DNA of 64,000 nt, taken from positions 105,152-169,151 of the forward strand of contig JAVSML010021685.1 in assembly GCA_038503035.1 (NCBI GenBank). Reading direction: 5' to 3'. Below, in pieces: positions 25,101 through 37,580 of this stretch. Position numbers and translations under genes: made by a program. The notes under the pieces are model-generated. The model saw only the letters and a program-made list of their open reading frames with translations. It made no database searches and was not told the DNA's origin. This stretch comes from Crocodylus rhombifer. Its lineage: Eukaryota; Chordata; Crocodylia; Crocodylidae. Each line of letters starts with the position of its first letter. Positions within the stretch are counted from its first letter, which is position 1.

Positions 25101-27540
25101 TGGATGGACTTTCAGAGAACAGGGATGCTCCTAGTAATATGACAATTTTTGAGTTAAGTGGGAGCAGGAAGGGTGAACCACTGCTGGCACCTATTTGCAC
25201 CTCACAATTTTCTCTTTAGTTTTACTTACACATGGACATATGCTTCTCTAGCTCTGCATTTTCAAAAGCATGATACTACAGCTGTTCTTTATTCCTCCCC
25301 ATCCGATGACTCAAACTCCCACTGTAACAAGATGAAAAGCCTAAATGAGACAAATAGGCTTTTCCTTTCATTTACCATGTTCCTTGCATCCCCCTCTCCA
25401 CTCTGAAAATGAATTAAGTTAGTTCATTCATCAGTTCCTTTTGCTGTAATTTTTTACCACTTTTTCAATTTCTGTTAATTTCAGAGGACAGGATGTCATC
25501 TGCTCCTTTCCCACAGGGCCATATGGTGACCTTGGAAGTTATTTCCTCAGGTTTCGAATATACAACTTCCCATATAAATCAGCTGGGTTTGACAATGCCT
25601 GCCCCTCACCCCACTCTTAAAGCCTCTCTCTCCCAGATGTTTCTTAAGCACCACCCTGACATGGTCTTATAACATGACCCCTGTATACATGACTCCTCTT
25701 CCAACAACTTCCTCCTGTGCGTGCTTCGATCATGTCTGTGCCAGATTTATTTATTTTTTACCACTGGCACCTTTTATAGCTATATACCTATAGTAAATAT
25801 ATAAATATCTACTGTCTACTTATTATACAATCTGTAAGAAAGCTACCTAAATACTGTACAAATATGCTAAGAACATAGTCTTAGGGCTAGATTGAATTCT
25901 AATTTACACCTAATACCGCAGGACTCTTTACCATGGTAAATATGCCAGGGGAGGCCACAGTACACAAAGTAGTCACAATCTCTCCTCTATGAAGAGATTC
26001 TACAGATCAGAGCCATCTAAAAAAGTGAGCAACAGTGATCAGAGAGAGCAGACGGACAAGCCAAAATGATCTCAGTACAGTTAGCATATTCTTTAGGTCT
26101 GCTGCTCTAAGCCTGTCAACAGAACATTAATTTATTTCCTTCTGGAGAAGGATGGTTATCAAAGCACAATATGCTTTCTCCTGGAGAAAAACCCTGCAGA
26201 ACACCCAGAGCACTGGGATTTCTGGTGAGGTCTATTCGACTCAGGCCAGCACAGTGAAGTGCAGTTTAGTCTGTGCGTTGAATGTTCTTTCAGCTTCTTT
26301 TCCTTCCATAAGCATACTACACCTATAGGAAAGCATCAGGGATGTCTATGGTACATCTATGAAAAACAAGTGTTATATAATAAACAGTAGTATAGATATT
26401 AGTGCATATCTGATTAGAGTTGCGCATTTAAAAAAAAAATCACTGTATTAAGATATCATCATATCACTTCACAGACAAAGAGCTTCCATAAAACACAAAC
26501 CCAAACTTTTCTTGAATAATAAGAGGTAATACATTTACATTAAAAAAGAAGTTCCATTAGCCAGTAAAGTTGAAGTAGCTGTGACAGTTGAGGAAATACC
26601 CAAGAAGTAAGCATTTCTATGGGTGGCATCTTTTTTATTGGACCAACTGCATGGCTGGGAGAACCAATGATGGGTACTGTGATCCCTGAAAGCTTTTCTA
26701 ATTTATCTAAACCATGCAGTTGGCTCACTTAAAAGAGATCACCCAAAAAGCCATTACCAATTAAAGCCATTCACAAACTACTGCATTCTACTCTTTGGTT
26801 TCCTTATATGGACTTTGTAGCTAAAAACATTAATACTTAAAAAAAATCCATTTTTTTAAAACAATGTTGAATTGCCACTTTTTTTTAAATACCTTGCTTA
26901 TTTTACTTGAGAGTAACACTAGCATCCTGATGAAGCAAATATAATAGTCCTGATTACTAAAATATGCATCTAATTTTGCAGGCAAAATTACAAGTGAGCT
27001 CAAATACAAAGGACTAGCCACCTGATCTGTGAGCACAATAAGGCAGTTAGATGACTGAATATTAATGTATGAATGTGCAGTTAGGGGCAACTGCTTAAAA
27101 ATGACAAAATTAGCCAAACGAATTGCCAGCATAAGTAAAGTGTCTTAGTTGGCAGCACTCTTGCTTCAGGACCAAAAGGATACATGCTTAAATTCAGAAA
27201 TATCCTCATACCCAGTACTGATGACCTATTGTGTTAATAAAGAGGTTGAGTGGCATTGTTATTTCCTTCCCTTGGTGGAATATACAGAAGGAGGAATCTT
27301 TCAAATGCATCCCAAAAATGCATATGCCTGTCCTTATTAAAAAATGAAAGTATTCTACAATAATGGTCAAAATATTACAATTAAGAGTGGACTTACTACA
27401 GTGATCTGGATCACTGTTTGTAAAATACCATTGCTTTTTTATTTTCTAAAAATAAAAGCTGAGGGAGGGGTGGAGTCCTAGTTCACATGACTCACATAGG
27501 GAGAAAGGTCACTAGGAAATATAACGAGATTTCTTTAGGG

Positions 27541-27839
27541 CAGTGGTTCTCAGCCTTTTTGGACTCAAGGCACCTCTCACTGGACTGGAAGCCCCCCCTC
27601 CATAGCTTCTGTCGATTGAGTGGCATCCAATTTCAAGAGTAATTTATATATTACAATGCTTACAACCTTGTAGAGGGGCTGGGAAGTGGTGCTGGGGAAC
27701 TGATCAGGCAGGAACAAGCTTTAGCCTGCTTTTATCCATCTTGGTTTATCACCCACCTTCTCTTCTGACACCTCATTTATCTCCTCACACTTCCAGCACT
27801 CTTCAAAGGATTTGGTGGCACCCTGGTTGAGAATCGCTG
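27541..27839. mobile_element. Non-autonomous hAT-like transposon
   Basis: The left end CAGTGGTTCTCAGCC and right end GGTTGAGAATCGCTG are inverted repeats with 12 of 15 matches. Internal 'ggcacc' near both sides supports the family. The flanking 8-mers no longer match convincingly. The same terminus is seen at 9,835. Confidence 0.7.
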
Positions 27840-27847
27840 GCTTCAGC

Positions 27848-30800
27848 AGAGAAAAGGTAAACTGCTTCTACAGAAACTCTCTCCTAAGAAACCCAATCCA
27901 ATTGCTTATGGGATGCTGTGTGTCTATCTCTTTGGCATGTCTGCCAAATATTGATGATCCAATGGTACTTTTATAAATAAAAACATTAAAAATAACCTAA
28001 TTATCCTGACCAGTGCTCCTTATCTCAGTGCAGTTGGCTGCAACAGTCTTTGCCATGTGCAATCCTGTGAGAACAGTTGAAAATTGGCCTTGCCACCTTT
28101 ACCTGTCCAGTAACTGCATTATCAATATCTACCCTTATTATAGTACTTATCACTTACCTCAAATATAAAGAGATGACATTAATCTAAGGAGTTTTTTTTG
28201 TTATGGATATGTTTTGTTTGGTATAAATAGTATACATTTTTCAATGAATCTAGTTAACTGGAAAGAAAACTGTAATTGCCTAGCAAGCACTGACTTTTGG
28301 TTTTGGTCGTTGTTGGCTTTATTTTACATTAAATGACAACTTAAATATAAAATAATTTACCAATAATACCACACATCTACAATTTCTACAGAATTTCAAA
28401 TGGTATCAGTAATACAACATTTACCCGTCTTCATACCTCTCTGGCCAGAGGAATTTATCCCCAGATTGATGTCAAAGTAAATCAAAAAAAAGATTTGTTC
28501 AGTTCTCATTTAATCTTTGAGTGGCTGTCTGACAGGATAAAATGAGGAACATATCCTTCTAAATTTCATAGTATTAAGAACGTAGGAGTTATTTTAAATA
28601 AATAGTAGTGTACATATTAAGAGCAAGTTCCTAACAACTTCAATATGAAAAACCCAATACCATTCTGCTTTTTCTTCTCAAGTATTTCCACAATATAGGC
28701 TATATGACTGTTTAGGAAAGAGTTTTAAAAAAAGTTACCCCCCAATAATTTTTTCCTGAAGCACAAAAATGAATACATTTATAAAATTTGAAATTTTTAT
28801 ATAAAGTATAGTGTTTACAGAAGGAAACATCAACAGGCCTCAAAGACACATCTACACAGGGACTCATTCAGTAGCACTACGGTGAATCTGCCAACCCAGC
28901 AGCTGTGCCTGCATTTTGCATAAGACCCAAAAAAATGATTTATTTAATACTATTCCATTTTAAACATTTGAAGAAAAAGCTTTTGCACTTCTCCAACTCT
29001 CCTCTACACCCAGTAAGGTGTAGCAGACATCAGCATAAAACATCTTTGCGATAAATTCAAAATGCAAAAATTTAAGAGTGTATTTTTATTTCAATACTTT
29101 GTCTCAGTCAATAATATTGCCTACCTGTGTAAATTATTCTCATTAAGTCAATCTGGGATATTAAGTATAATCTCTCTCTTTCATCCCAGTACCCAGAATT
29201 TAGCGCAAGATAGCTGAACTACAATGGACTGAATTTTCAATGGACTGTTGAGTTTCAGCACCCTACTCTCCCATAGCAAAAGGTCATGATTTCACACATG
29301 TAATATTATAAACCGTGTAAGAACTCTTATTTCTTATTTTTAATATTGCAGCCTGTGTGCAAAAGGTTCACTAAATATTTGTCTGATGAAAACTATTCAA
29401 ACCTCCACTTCAGAAGATCTACACTAAGCATCTAAGCAGCTCAGATGCTTATCAACTAACCTGCTATGGCAGTAATCAGAAAAATGTGTTTTTCTGCTGC
29501 ATTTGAAAAAGTTAATAGAAGTGTTGAGATGTTGTTTATTTGGGAGATTAGACAAAAAGTTGTTAAATCTCCTTAAGTCTTCAGTAATCAAGTGCATTAC
29601 ATTAAACTGTTACGAGTAACTTTCTTATATCTATAATATAAAAAGCACGTTTAAAAACATGCATACAGACATACAGTTAGGCTGCTATAATCTCATAACC
29701 AAACTTTCATTTAACCCCTGTAAACTATATTCTGCCATTGGCTATATCCATACACCATCACAACTTCATCATTTGTTAGTACTTAGAGATAAGTGGTCTG
29801 ACCTACCATCGGAAGATCTCAGTTCCAGCCCTAGGCTCAGTACTCAACAACCTCTAACCAGTACTAGGGCTTATCATCTCCTTAGATTCCTACTTTACCA
29901 TGCATGAAACTCTAGTTATCCTTAGCCTATAAGGATCTACTATTAACCTGGATTCATTGCCCATTCCTAGTCCGCCTTTTTCATATATGAGAGAGAGAGA
30001 AAAATGTGTCTGAAATATACAAGGACATCTCTATCAGGCCAAGCCTGGACGGATGGTTTCCACAGGTTACAGGAAACCTGTAAATAGCTATCCCAACTAA
30101 ACTTTAAAAAGTTAAACTTAAATGTACAAAATCTTTACAGGGACTGATAAATGTGTAGAGACTAAAAGTAGTTTGTTTTTGATAGGTTAAATTAAGTCAA
30201 TTTTGTATGAAAAGCTTAATCTCCTGCATTTCTTCACCCAACATGAATGATATTATTATCCATTTTTTAATGAGCTTCCAGAAAGAAATGAGATGGTCCG
30301 TTAACAGAAGCATCTCCCCTCTACTGTTTTCTTCTCTAATGGATCATCACCCCATTGTCCTTTTTCTAAAAAAAGAACATAAAATGAATTGTGCATGAAT
30401 TGCACTATAAGAGTACTAAAACAAGCTCACATCAGAAAAGGACAGCTTGTTAGAATAGCTCAGTTTGAACTGATCTGATTCCTGGGATTTTTATTCTGGG
30501 TTAATGTAAATACACTATACCCCATCCCACCTAACAGCAGTAATGATTTAAAATAAAACTACCATACTATAAAATAGCATCTTGAAATTAATGGCCTGTC
30601 CTGGAACATAATATCTTTATTTTCTCAACACCCCCACCACTACATGGATCAAATTTAAATTCTTAAAAACCTATTCATACTTTGACACACACATCAAAAC
30701 TCTTCTTGGAGTTACTGGGAACTGTCCATGTAAACCCACGTCTCATATTCCCTAGTACCTGATTCTGCAGTCTCTTTGCAATTGAACGCCTGTTTAAAGA

Positions 30801-32681
30801 TGACCTGCAAAGTGAACAAAATGGGGGTGGAGAGAAAAGCAAGCTTTTGCACTTTCCTGCTTCTTTGTGATGTGGACAAAAAGCTTGTTCAGGTTTATTT
30901 TTCCTTTTCTTTTTTCCACATTTCCTGGTTTTGCCAGGGGTCTTCTTGAAGGCTTGAAGGATCCAGAAAGGAGAGTGGGAGCCTTCCTATTCCTTAACGG
31001 AAAGGTCAGGACATTGAATCTTTGGCAAAGCCTTTTTTTCCACCCCTTTCAACTGCTGGGCATACGTGTTAAATACATTTTGACCAAAAAAAAAAAAATT
31101 TTTACTTTTTATTAAAATCTGAATTAAAACTGATTCCTTTCTTAGCTTACAGGAAACTCAGTTATCTATTCTGTTGTAACCTCAACTGTCTAGAGAGCCT
31201 GCCAGGAAAAAAATAGACATTTCCCCCCAAATTATAATGTTAAGTAAAGAAGAAGAAAACTGCAGCACCTCAGGACTTTCTAGATCATAAGAGAGTAAAA
31301 AATAGCTCTGTCTTCCATCATAGGTCACATTTTAAATGGATGAAACTTACATAAGCTAAGGACTGATCCCTTATAGTTTCAAATTATGTGATGTGATATA
31401 ATATCCCTTAAAAATCCATGAGTTAAAACTTCAGAGAAGAATGTTGTGCGACTATTTCAGTGTCTTCAATACTTTTTAAATTGTTACTGGTGGTAACTTT
31501 CTACACTAGGGGCAAAATGTCCAGAGCCCATTACCTAAAGAATCGTTAAGTACAATACTGGAAGAAACGCGCCCCCCTCAAAAAAAACAAACAGCTGTAT
31601 AAAGCAGAACAAATATTGAAAACTGAGCCACAAATGTGTTTCAAATTATACATACTGTAAAACAGCTTTAATAAAAAAGGCACATACAGGAACATCTAGA
31701 GAAGATAAGACTTCAATGGAGTTACACCAGGGATAAATTTGTACTATTTAACAAATCTGCTAGTCACTCTTCTAATTTACTGTAGTCTTAACCATATGTA
31801 TTCACTTGGTCAAGAAGTAAACAGTTAAAAAAAAAAAAAAAGAACCCAATTCAGCTCACAAAGTCGAACACCAAAATTCCTATTGACTTCAGCAGAGGTA
31901 GGACAGAACCTTGGGGTAAACTAAAAAAAAGTCAAAATATTTCACACTGTGTAGAAGAACTTTGCTTTGTTCTACACTAAAATACATAATTGTCTCCATT
32001 TGGCCTGTAAAAAGGAACAGTCCTGTATATTAGAACTCAAAAATAAAACTGGAACAAATGACTATACAAGAATTCTTTCAATGGCAACTATGTCCACTAC
32101 TGTAAAGAAAGAAGTATGCCAGGGGTCCGGTTTCATTTCATTCAGTGGTACTGTGCCAAAAACAAACAAACAAAAAAAAAAAAGAGAGACAGAGAGAGAG
32201 AAATAGAAGTAAATTCTGCCAAGACTTGTACCTCATGAAACCTTGCACAGCGTGTAAAGCCAGAACAGGATCTGGTCTGTTTTTGACTGGAATGCTGATG
32301 GAAGAGCCACAAAAAAGTTGTGGAACTAGGTTTTACACAACAAATAAAAAAACTTTCCAAGAGCGACCAACTGAGATTTCCATTCATGCTATACGGCAGA
32401 GTTAACAACGGAAACTCTTAACAGATAGGGTAACTGTTTTATATTCTACATTTGGATAGTTCCATCTTTTATTTTATGCTCTGGCATGCAAGTTGGCTTT
32501 ACAGAACTAATTCCACTAGACTACTACAGAAATCTTACTTGATTTATGGAACCATCTGCTGACAAAAATCAATGGTCATTTTAGGCCTAAAAATCCAAGT
32601 ATCTTCTTTTGTTCCATGCCTACTCAATTTTACCTCATATATACCACCCTGCCTATTATCAAAACATTTCTATTATCTTAC
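27848..32681 (-). other. Non-coding DNA, probably intronic
   Basis: Long A/T-rich stretch with homopolymer runs and no convincing exon or complete mobile element. Short donor-like sites occur (for example near 28,140), but their adjoining frames do not fit the neighbouring candidate exons. Confidence 0.35.
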
Positions 32682-32715
32682 CAAAATATATGTAGATTGT
32701 CTCCCATGACAGGGG
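32682..32715 (-). CDS. Candidate short coding exon (34 nt)
   Basis: On the minus strand an acceptor 'ttggaccaaccag' is followed by 34 nt (PLSWETIYIYF plus one base) and a donor TTG|GTAAGA. In this frame it joins in phase upstream to 33,399-33,437 and downstream to 21,969-22,018. All three frames are open, so frame choice rests on phase matching alone. Confidence 0.25.
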
Positions 32716-33398
32716 CTGGTTGGTCCAAAATGATGGTCCAATTAGAAACATCACTGTAGCATGAATTGGGCATTTATTAACATGACTTTTATTCATTATT
32801 AGCATCCATTTCTATACTTTACCCTAAGTTATTCATGTGTATAAAGGTGAGTACTACGTTTCACTAAAACCACATTCCAGAGAGTATGACTTTTTGAAGA
32901 CGCAAATGATAAAAGATTCAGGTGACAAATAAAAGTCATTTTCACAACAGATTTCTTTTTTTTTTTTTTTTTAAATGCAACTGTCTCCGATTTACTTCTC
33001 CCTGTGTAAAAAGAAGGAACCAGACAATACACCATAATTTCTGCCAATTAACAAAATCCCACCTTTTTACAAATAGTGTACTTAGGAGCTTCCCATTTGT
33101 GACCAATTGTGGTGTTAGTGTCTGCCCCTTGTAATTCTACTTCAGACAACGGGACTTAGCCAGATGTACATTAGCACAATATTTTGCCCTCTAAATATTA
33201 AAAAGCCCTGTTTTTAGAAGCCTGATGATAACAGTATTTAACAGTCAAGATAGGCCAGAGCACGCATTCTTCATTTTTCTGAATAATGACTGTATTTTAA
33301 TATGTACACAAAACATCACGTTTTACTGTCCGCCTTGGCAGATCCTTCTAAAAAAAGTATACAAACCTGAAGAGTCCTTTCCTCAATGACTCACTTAC

Positions 33399-33437
33399 CA
33401 ACTGTTTAAGGCCCTTGACAATATAAACTGGGCTGTC
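33399..33437 (-). CDS. Candidate short coding exon (39 nt)
   Basis: The minus strand shows an acceptor 'catcccctgatacag', 39 nt reading DSPVYIVKGLKQL in phase 0, and a perfect donor TTG|GTAAGTGAG. A second frame is also open. It links in phase to 32,682-32,715. The sequence could instead belong to an old repeat. Confidence 0.3.
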
Positions 33438-33699
33438 CTGTATCAGGGGATGCCATATTTTTATTAGGAATTTACCATGTCTGACCTCTACGATTAGTAA
33501 TATATCCTCAATAAGAATTTACAGTATAACTAATGAATAAAATATCACAAAAAGTACCACAAGTAATAATGATTATAGTGCTGTTTGGTCATTTCATTCA
33601 ATTCATAGCATTATGAGATCAGCTCAGCTGAGGCCTAAGTTTTCTTTTATCTGGAACAAACTCTTCTCACAAGAAGAGGCTGTCCTGGTACAAACTTAC

Positions 33700-33740
33700 C
33701 TTATATTAAGCAAATTAGTTTTGAATCTTATATCTTGCAC
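33700..33740 (-). CDS. Candidate short coding exon (41 nt)
   Basis: A minus-strand acceptor 'atatcattctgtag' and strong donor AAG|GTAAGTTTG bound a 41-nt segment. It is open only in the frame VQDIRFKTNLLNI plus two bases. Its phase-2 exit fits the alternative frame of 33,399-33,437, not the one used for the downstream chain. That inconsistency lowers confidence. Confidence 0.3.
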
Positions 33741-35662
33741 CTACAGAATGATATTAAGTAACTATTTCACTTGCTAAATGGAAACTCACTTCTTTCCTTT
33801 CTTGTGATGGAGCCGTTGGTCTGTTACTTTGTTTTAAGGGCATTCTTGCCCATGTATGTTATGATGTGCATTATAAAGAAACATACTATACACTTTCTCC
33901 TGTTCTGATGGAATAAAACTTACTGCACAAAGAAAGACTTCAGGTTTCTATTCAAAATGCGTGAAAATGAGAGATCCAACTCACAAAGGCTTTCAGAGTG
34001 CATTAATCACTGTATGGCAAATCCCCAGAATCTCAAAAGAAGTCTTTTAAGGTCATATTCATGTATGTGTCTGAGGGAGGGGGAAAGGAAGGTTAATATT
34101 TATATTTTATACCATGAGAAATTTCTGACTCTGCTAGAACAACTAATTCTTACCATTTTTAGACTGTTAAGGCTTGAGACTGCAGTTTCGCTCAAGTAGC
34201 ACAAGGAGAGGAATCTGCAAATGATTAAGAAAAAGAGAAAAAATATGAAAAAAATCCTATCACCACAACTGTCACAAAATTCAAAAGGCTTTTTGCAAGC
34301 ACAATAGTGATGAGCCAAATATAGGTTTCAGCGGTTAAGATCAAAAGGAATGCAAATTATTCTAGGCACATATCATGCTTCTCTGCATTTCAGCGGTCTG
34401 TAGGCTTAAATATAGGACAAAGGAATCCCTAGTACCTAGATTTGCAAAGCCCTGTGCTATTTTTAGTACTCTGCACATCTTTCATGTGCAACGTACCCAA
34501 TGGTTAGTCCACTTTAAAATCATACAAGGACACAAACAGATTATTTTATCCCAGCTGGAAACACTGTCTATTGTTCCCAAGATACAATATCAACTGGATT
34601 ATTTGCAACCAAGACAGCAAATACAAGTGTCACACTTTCACAATTCAATGGCCCAGAGAGTGTGTATTTTGGGAAATGGCACTGCATTACATAACCTTTC
34701 GTCTTAAATACACACCTAACCTCAGACAGCAAAATAATGAAGACTATGTAAAGTTACACCATTTTATCAAAAAGCTATGCTAAATTACCGAGATACAACC
34801 CCCTTGAATGATCACATTCACTGCACACCTCCTTTAGCAGTGCTCATCAGTGAGAATCTAGCAGCTTTGAAATTAAGTTTGGCTTATACATTTATAGCAA
34901 CTGTATGTATTAAATGTAAATAGATAGGAGGCATCGATTTAAACACACACATACAACATACACTGGACAGAAGATTGCAAGTTCATGCAACATGCAGCTC
35001 TCTAGCCACTTGTCTGCTTGAGAACAATAAAGGCATTTCGACAAAGGCACTTTTTCTGTTTTTTAACAAGGAACCACGCAAAAAAAGTTCAGCTGCCGCA
35101 CATGCAAAAAATGCAGAAGAAGCTGTTGCAAGAAGAATGACTGCTTTCTAAAAATAAACCCCGGCAGCCTGAGATGAATCCAGTGTCAGGGCGGAGAAGA
35201 GAGGGAGATTTGTTTTACGGGGAGGTTGGGGGGGGGGGGGGGAAAAAAAAAAAAGGGAGAGAAAAACCCAATCCCAGAGCTGTGCATGCAGGCGAGAACA
35301 GCAAAGTGCATTCCCTTCTAAAATGCATTGTTGGCTTTCTGGCTGCAAAGGTGGGGAGAGAAAAATCACAGCCTCAGACGCCCTCTGCATAATATAATCT
35401 CCCCCCCCTTTTTGTTTAAACTTGGGCATCAAAACCCCCAGTTTAACCCCCCACCTCAAAGCAGAAAGACAAAAGAGTTCAAGAGACACAAGGCTGCACC
35501 CTTCCCATCTCCTTGGAGAGAGCCTGCTGGAAATGTGGAGCCAGGAGGCAAGTGAATCTGCTGCAGCAGAGTCCAGCTGAGGGCAAGAGAGAAATGGAAA
35601 GAAACAAAGAGAGAGACAGAGAAGGCAGCACAAATCTGTGGCTCGGCGTTGCAGATACTTAC

Positions 35663-35710
35663 AGACAAAAGCCCCCGCTCCCTGCTCACTTTCTGTCCTT
35701 TCTACATGAT
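35663..35710 (-). other. Candidate 5' untranslated exon, minus strand
   Basis: A 48-nt segment flanked on the minus strand by a textbook acceptor (an 11-T tract, then 'aatccacatttgtgtttcag') and a strong donor TCT|GTAAGTATC. Two of three frames hold stops, so it is more likely non-coding. It sits at the A/T-ward edge of the CpG island, as expected for an early exon of a minus-strand transcript. Confidence 0.35.
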
Positions 35711-36196
35711 CTGAAACACAAATGTGGATTAAAAAAAAAAAGGCAGCATGCTGGGGGGCGGGGGAGATTTATAGCTGGGGGGGGCGGAGAAGTGGGGAGG
35801 GGGAAAGGGGGGAGAATGACTGCACCTCTTCCAAAGTGCAGCCTTGGAGAAAGAAGAAGGAGGGGAAAAAGGGGGGGGCGGCTGGGGGAAAGTCTCTGCC
35901 TCTCTCCTAGGCTGGGGTTTGGTTGCCACAGTGCTGGTTATATTGAACAATGAGCTAATTCTGATGGTGGCTGGCTGGCAGCCAACTCCCCCCCCTCCTT
36001 ACACACACACACTCACACACGAGCGCGCGCGCACACTCTCCCTCCCTCCCTTGCTGCTGCAGAGCCAGACTGCTTAGTCTGCAATAATCTGCAGCTCGGC
36101 CCCCTCCCCCCGCTGTCTGGGCAGCCGGAGAACCGCCGACCAATGGGCGGGCACAGGCAGGGCCGGGGGTGCGGTCCTCCCCCCCCCCCCCCGCCG

Positions 36197-36220
36197 CTGC
36201 TGCTGCTGCTGCTGCTGCTG
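36197..36220 (+). repeat. (CTG)8 trinucleotide repeat in CpG island
   Basis: Eight perfect CTG units directly after a poly-C run and 'ccgccg'. It lies in the promoter or first-exon region. Length instability is possible for such tracts. Confidence 0.95.
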
Positions 36221-36568
36221 CCCCGCTGCATGTGCCCGGCGCGGGGCGGGGGCGGGGCGGGGGCGCGGGGCGGAGCGCGCCCATTGGCCCGCGCGGCCGC
36301 CGCTCACCCCGCGCGCCCCACTCGGCAGCGCAGCCGCGCTCCAGACAAAGAGTGCCGCGCGGCGCTGGGGGCTGCCAGGCGGAGCGCGGCCAAGGCGCTG
36401 CACAGCCGCGGCGCAGTGCCAGCCAGCGCGCGGGCGGGGGGAGCCACATACTGTAATAATAAACCTGCAGCAGCAGCGGCAAAGGGCATCTGAGGAGAAG
36501 GGGAGGGAGACGGGAAGCCGCCGCCGCCGCTCTGCCTCTTGTGTGCCTGTCTGAGGAGAGCCGAGAAA

Positions 36569-36585
36569 ATGGTGCGCGGGGGGAG
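36569..36585 (+). CDS. Candidate first coding exon end (plus strand)
   Basis: ATG at 36,569 lies in strong Kozak context (gaaaATGg). It reads MVRGG plus two bases and runs straight into the donor GAG|GTGAGCAC at 36,586. A G/C-rich 5' UTR precedes it. This is the usual structure of a CpG-island first exon and would belong to a plus-strand gene whose further exons I did not find. Alternatively the exon is entirely untranslated. The gene is not identified. Confidence 0.35.
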
Positions 36586-36639
36586 GTGAGCACAGGGACA
36601 GAAATGTCTGCAACAGTGGGGCGGCACGCACGCGGCCCA

Positions 36640-37257
36640 GGGGCGGACACACGACCCGGACAAACCCACTCACCGACTGGACAGGAGCCCCTACCCATAC
36701 ACACGGACGCACAACCCAGACAGATATACCCAGCAGCCTGACAGGCCCCCTAAGTCCGTCCCCCCACCGTCCACAGGCACGCAGCACAGCAAGAAACTTG
36801 CACAACAGCCGGACAGTGCCCCACACACAGATACACAAAGCCTAGAGACACACAACCCAGCGAGAAACCCATGCACAAAGCAGCCAGTGACCTACACAGA
36901 CACAAAGCAGGGAAAGAACCAGAGACACAACCCTATGAGAAACCCACACACAAGCCAGATAGGGACACACGTGGACATACACAAAAAACCCAGAGATAAC
37001 CTGATAAGGAGCCCACATACATGCCAGACAATGTCCACACACACACACACACACACAGCCCAAATGCACACAATCCAGTGAGGAACCTATACGCAAGCCA
37101 GACAATGACCCACACACACACACCCCAAAAAGAGCTACACACACACAAGTAGCCCATGGACAAAAAACAAAGCCAGAAACCCACACACCAGCCAGATGTT
37201 GCTGCCCTCCCCACCCCCCCAGACACAGCCCAAATACACACAACCTAGTGGAGTCAC
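36640..37257 (+). repeat. Degenerate CA-rich tandem repeat, block 1
   Basis: A T-poor plus strand made of divergent repeats of a consensus near 'cacaacccagcgagaaaccc' plus 'acacacaagccagacaatga'. Unit boundaries drift and a pure (CA)n lies at about 37,029-37,050. It is interrupted by a CR1 and a hAT, and resumes at 38,425. Confidence 0.75.
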
Positions 37258-37560
37258 TCATGATTAGAGGCCTGAAGAGCACACCATACACGGAAAGGTT
37301 GACAGCCTAGAAAAGAAAAGACTGGGGGGATTTGGTGGCAGCTTACAAATATACCAGGGATGACCACTGGGGCTAGGAGAACAACTGTTCACCAAAGCAC
37401 CACAGGGGGAAACCAGGTACAACAGTCATAAACTCCTAGAAGAAGGTTTCAGACTGGATATAAGGAAAAACTTCTTCCCAGTTTGTGTGACTAGACTCTG
37501 AAATAGACTTCCAGCAGGGGTGGTGCAGGCACCAGTCCTAAACTTCTGTGAATCTGAAAT
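37258..37560 (+). mobile_element. CR1 LINE fragment, plus orientation
   Basis: Matches the CR1 ORF2 C-terminal region and start of the 3' part: 'gattagaggcctgaagagc', 'ggaaaggttgacagcctag', 'aggtttcagactggatataa' and 'ggaaaaacttcttcccag'. The tail is missing, replaced by repeat and hAT sequence. Confidence 0.85.
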
Positions 37561-37580
37561 CACACACAATCCAGAGGGGC

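Larger units (their letters stand above)
35740..36620. promoter_or_regulatory. CpG island, probable bidirectional promoter
   Basis: Composition changes abruptly to G/C- and CpG-rich DNA. CCAAT boxes occur in both orientations ('gaccaatgggcggg' near 36,140 and its mirror 'cccattggccc' near 36,280), along with several GC boxes (ggggcgggggc, 36,240-36,275). A minus-strand TATA-like 'ctataaatc' lies near 35,770. Such unmethylated islands normally mark housekeeping or developmental gene promoters. The long frames crossing it in all six phases are a by-product of high G/C and I do not call them genes. Confidence 0.8.

Noticed and set aside
28145..28170. 26-nt minus-strand exon candidate with a perfect GTAAGTGAT donor
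   Set aside because: The acceptor is A-rich and poor, only one frame is open, and its phases do not fit the chain.
35148..35633. 161-codon minus-strand frame flanking the CpG island
   Set aside because: Homopolymer-rich, interrupted by candidate splice sites, with no recognisable domain.
36304..36669. Minus-strand frame with an Ala/Arg-rich start resembling a mitochondrial presequence
   Set aside because: Tempting as a first exon with a GTGAGC donor near 36,306, but composition alone explains it and no downstream exon matched its phase.
35955..36838. Minus-strand frames of 249 and 254 codons across the CpG island
   Set aside because: They arise from G/C-rich, stop-poor sequence, overlap in several frames, are built of low-complexity Ala/Gly/Arg/Pro runs and CTG-encoded homopolymers, and show no domain.
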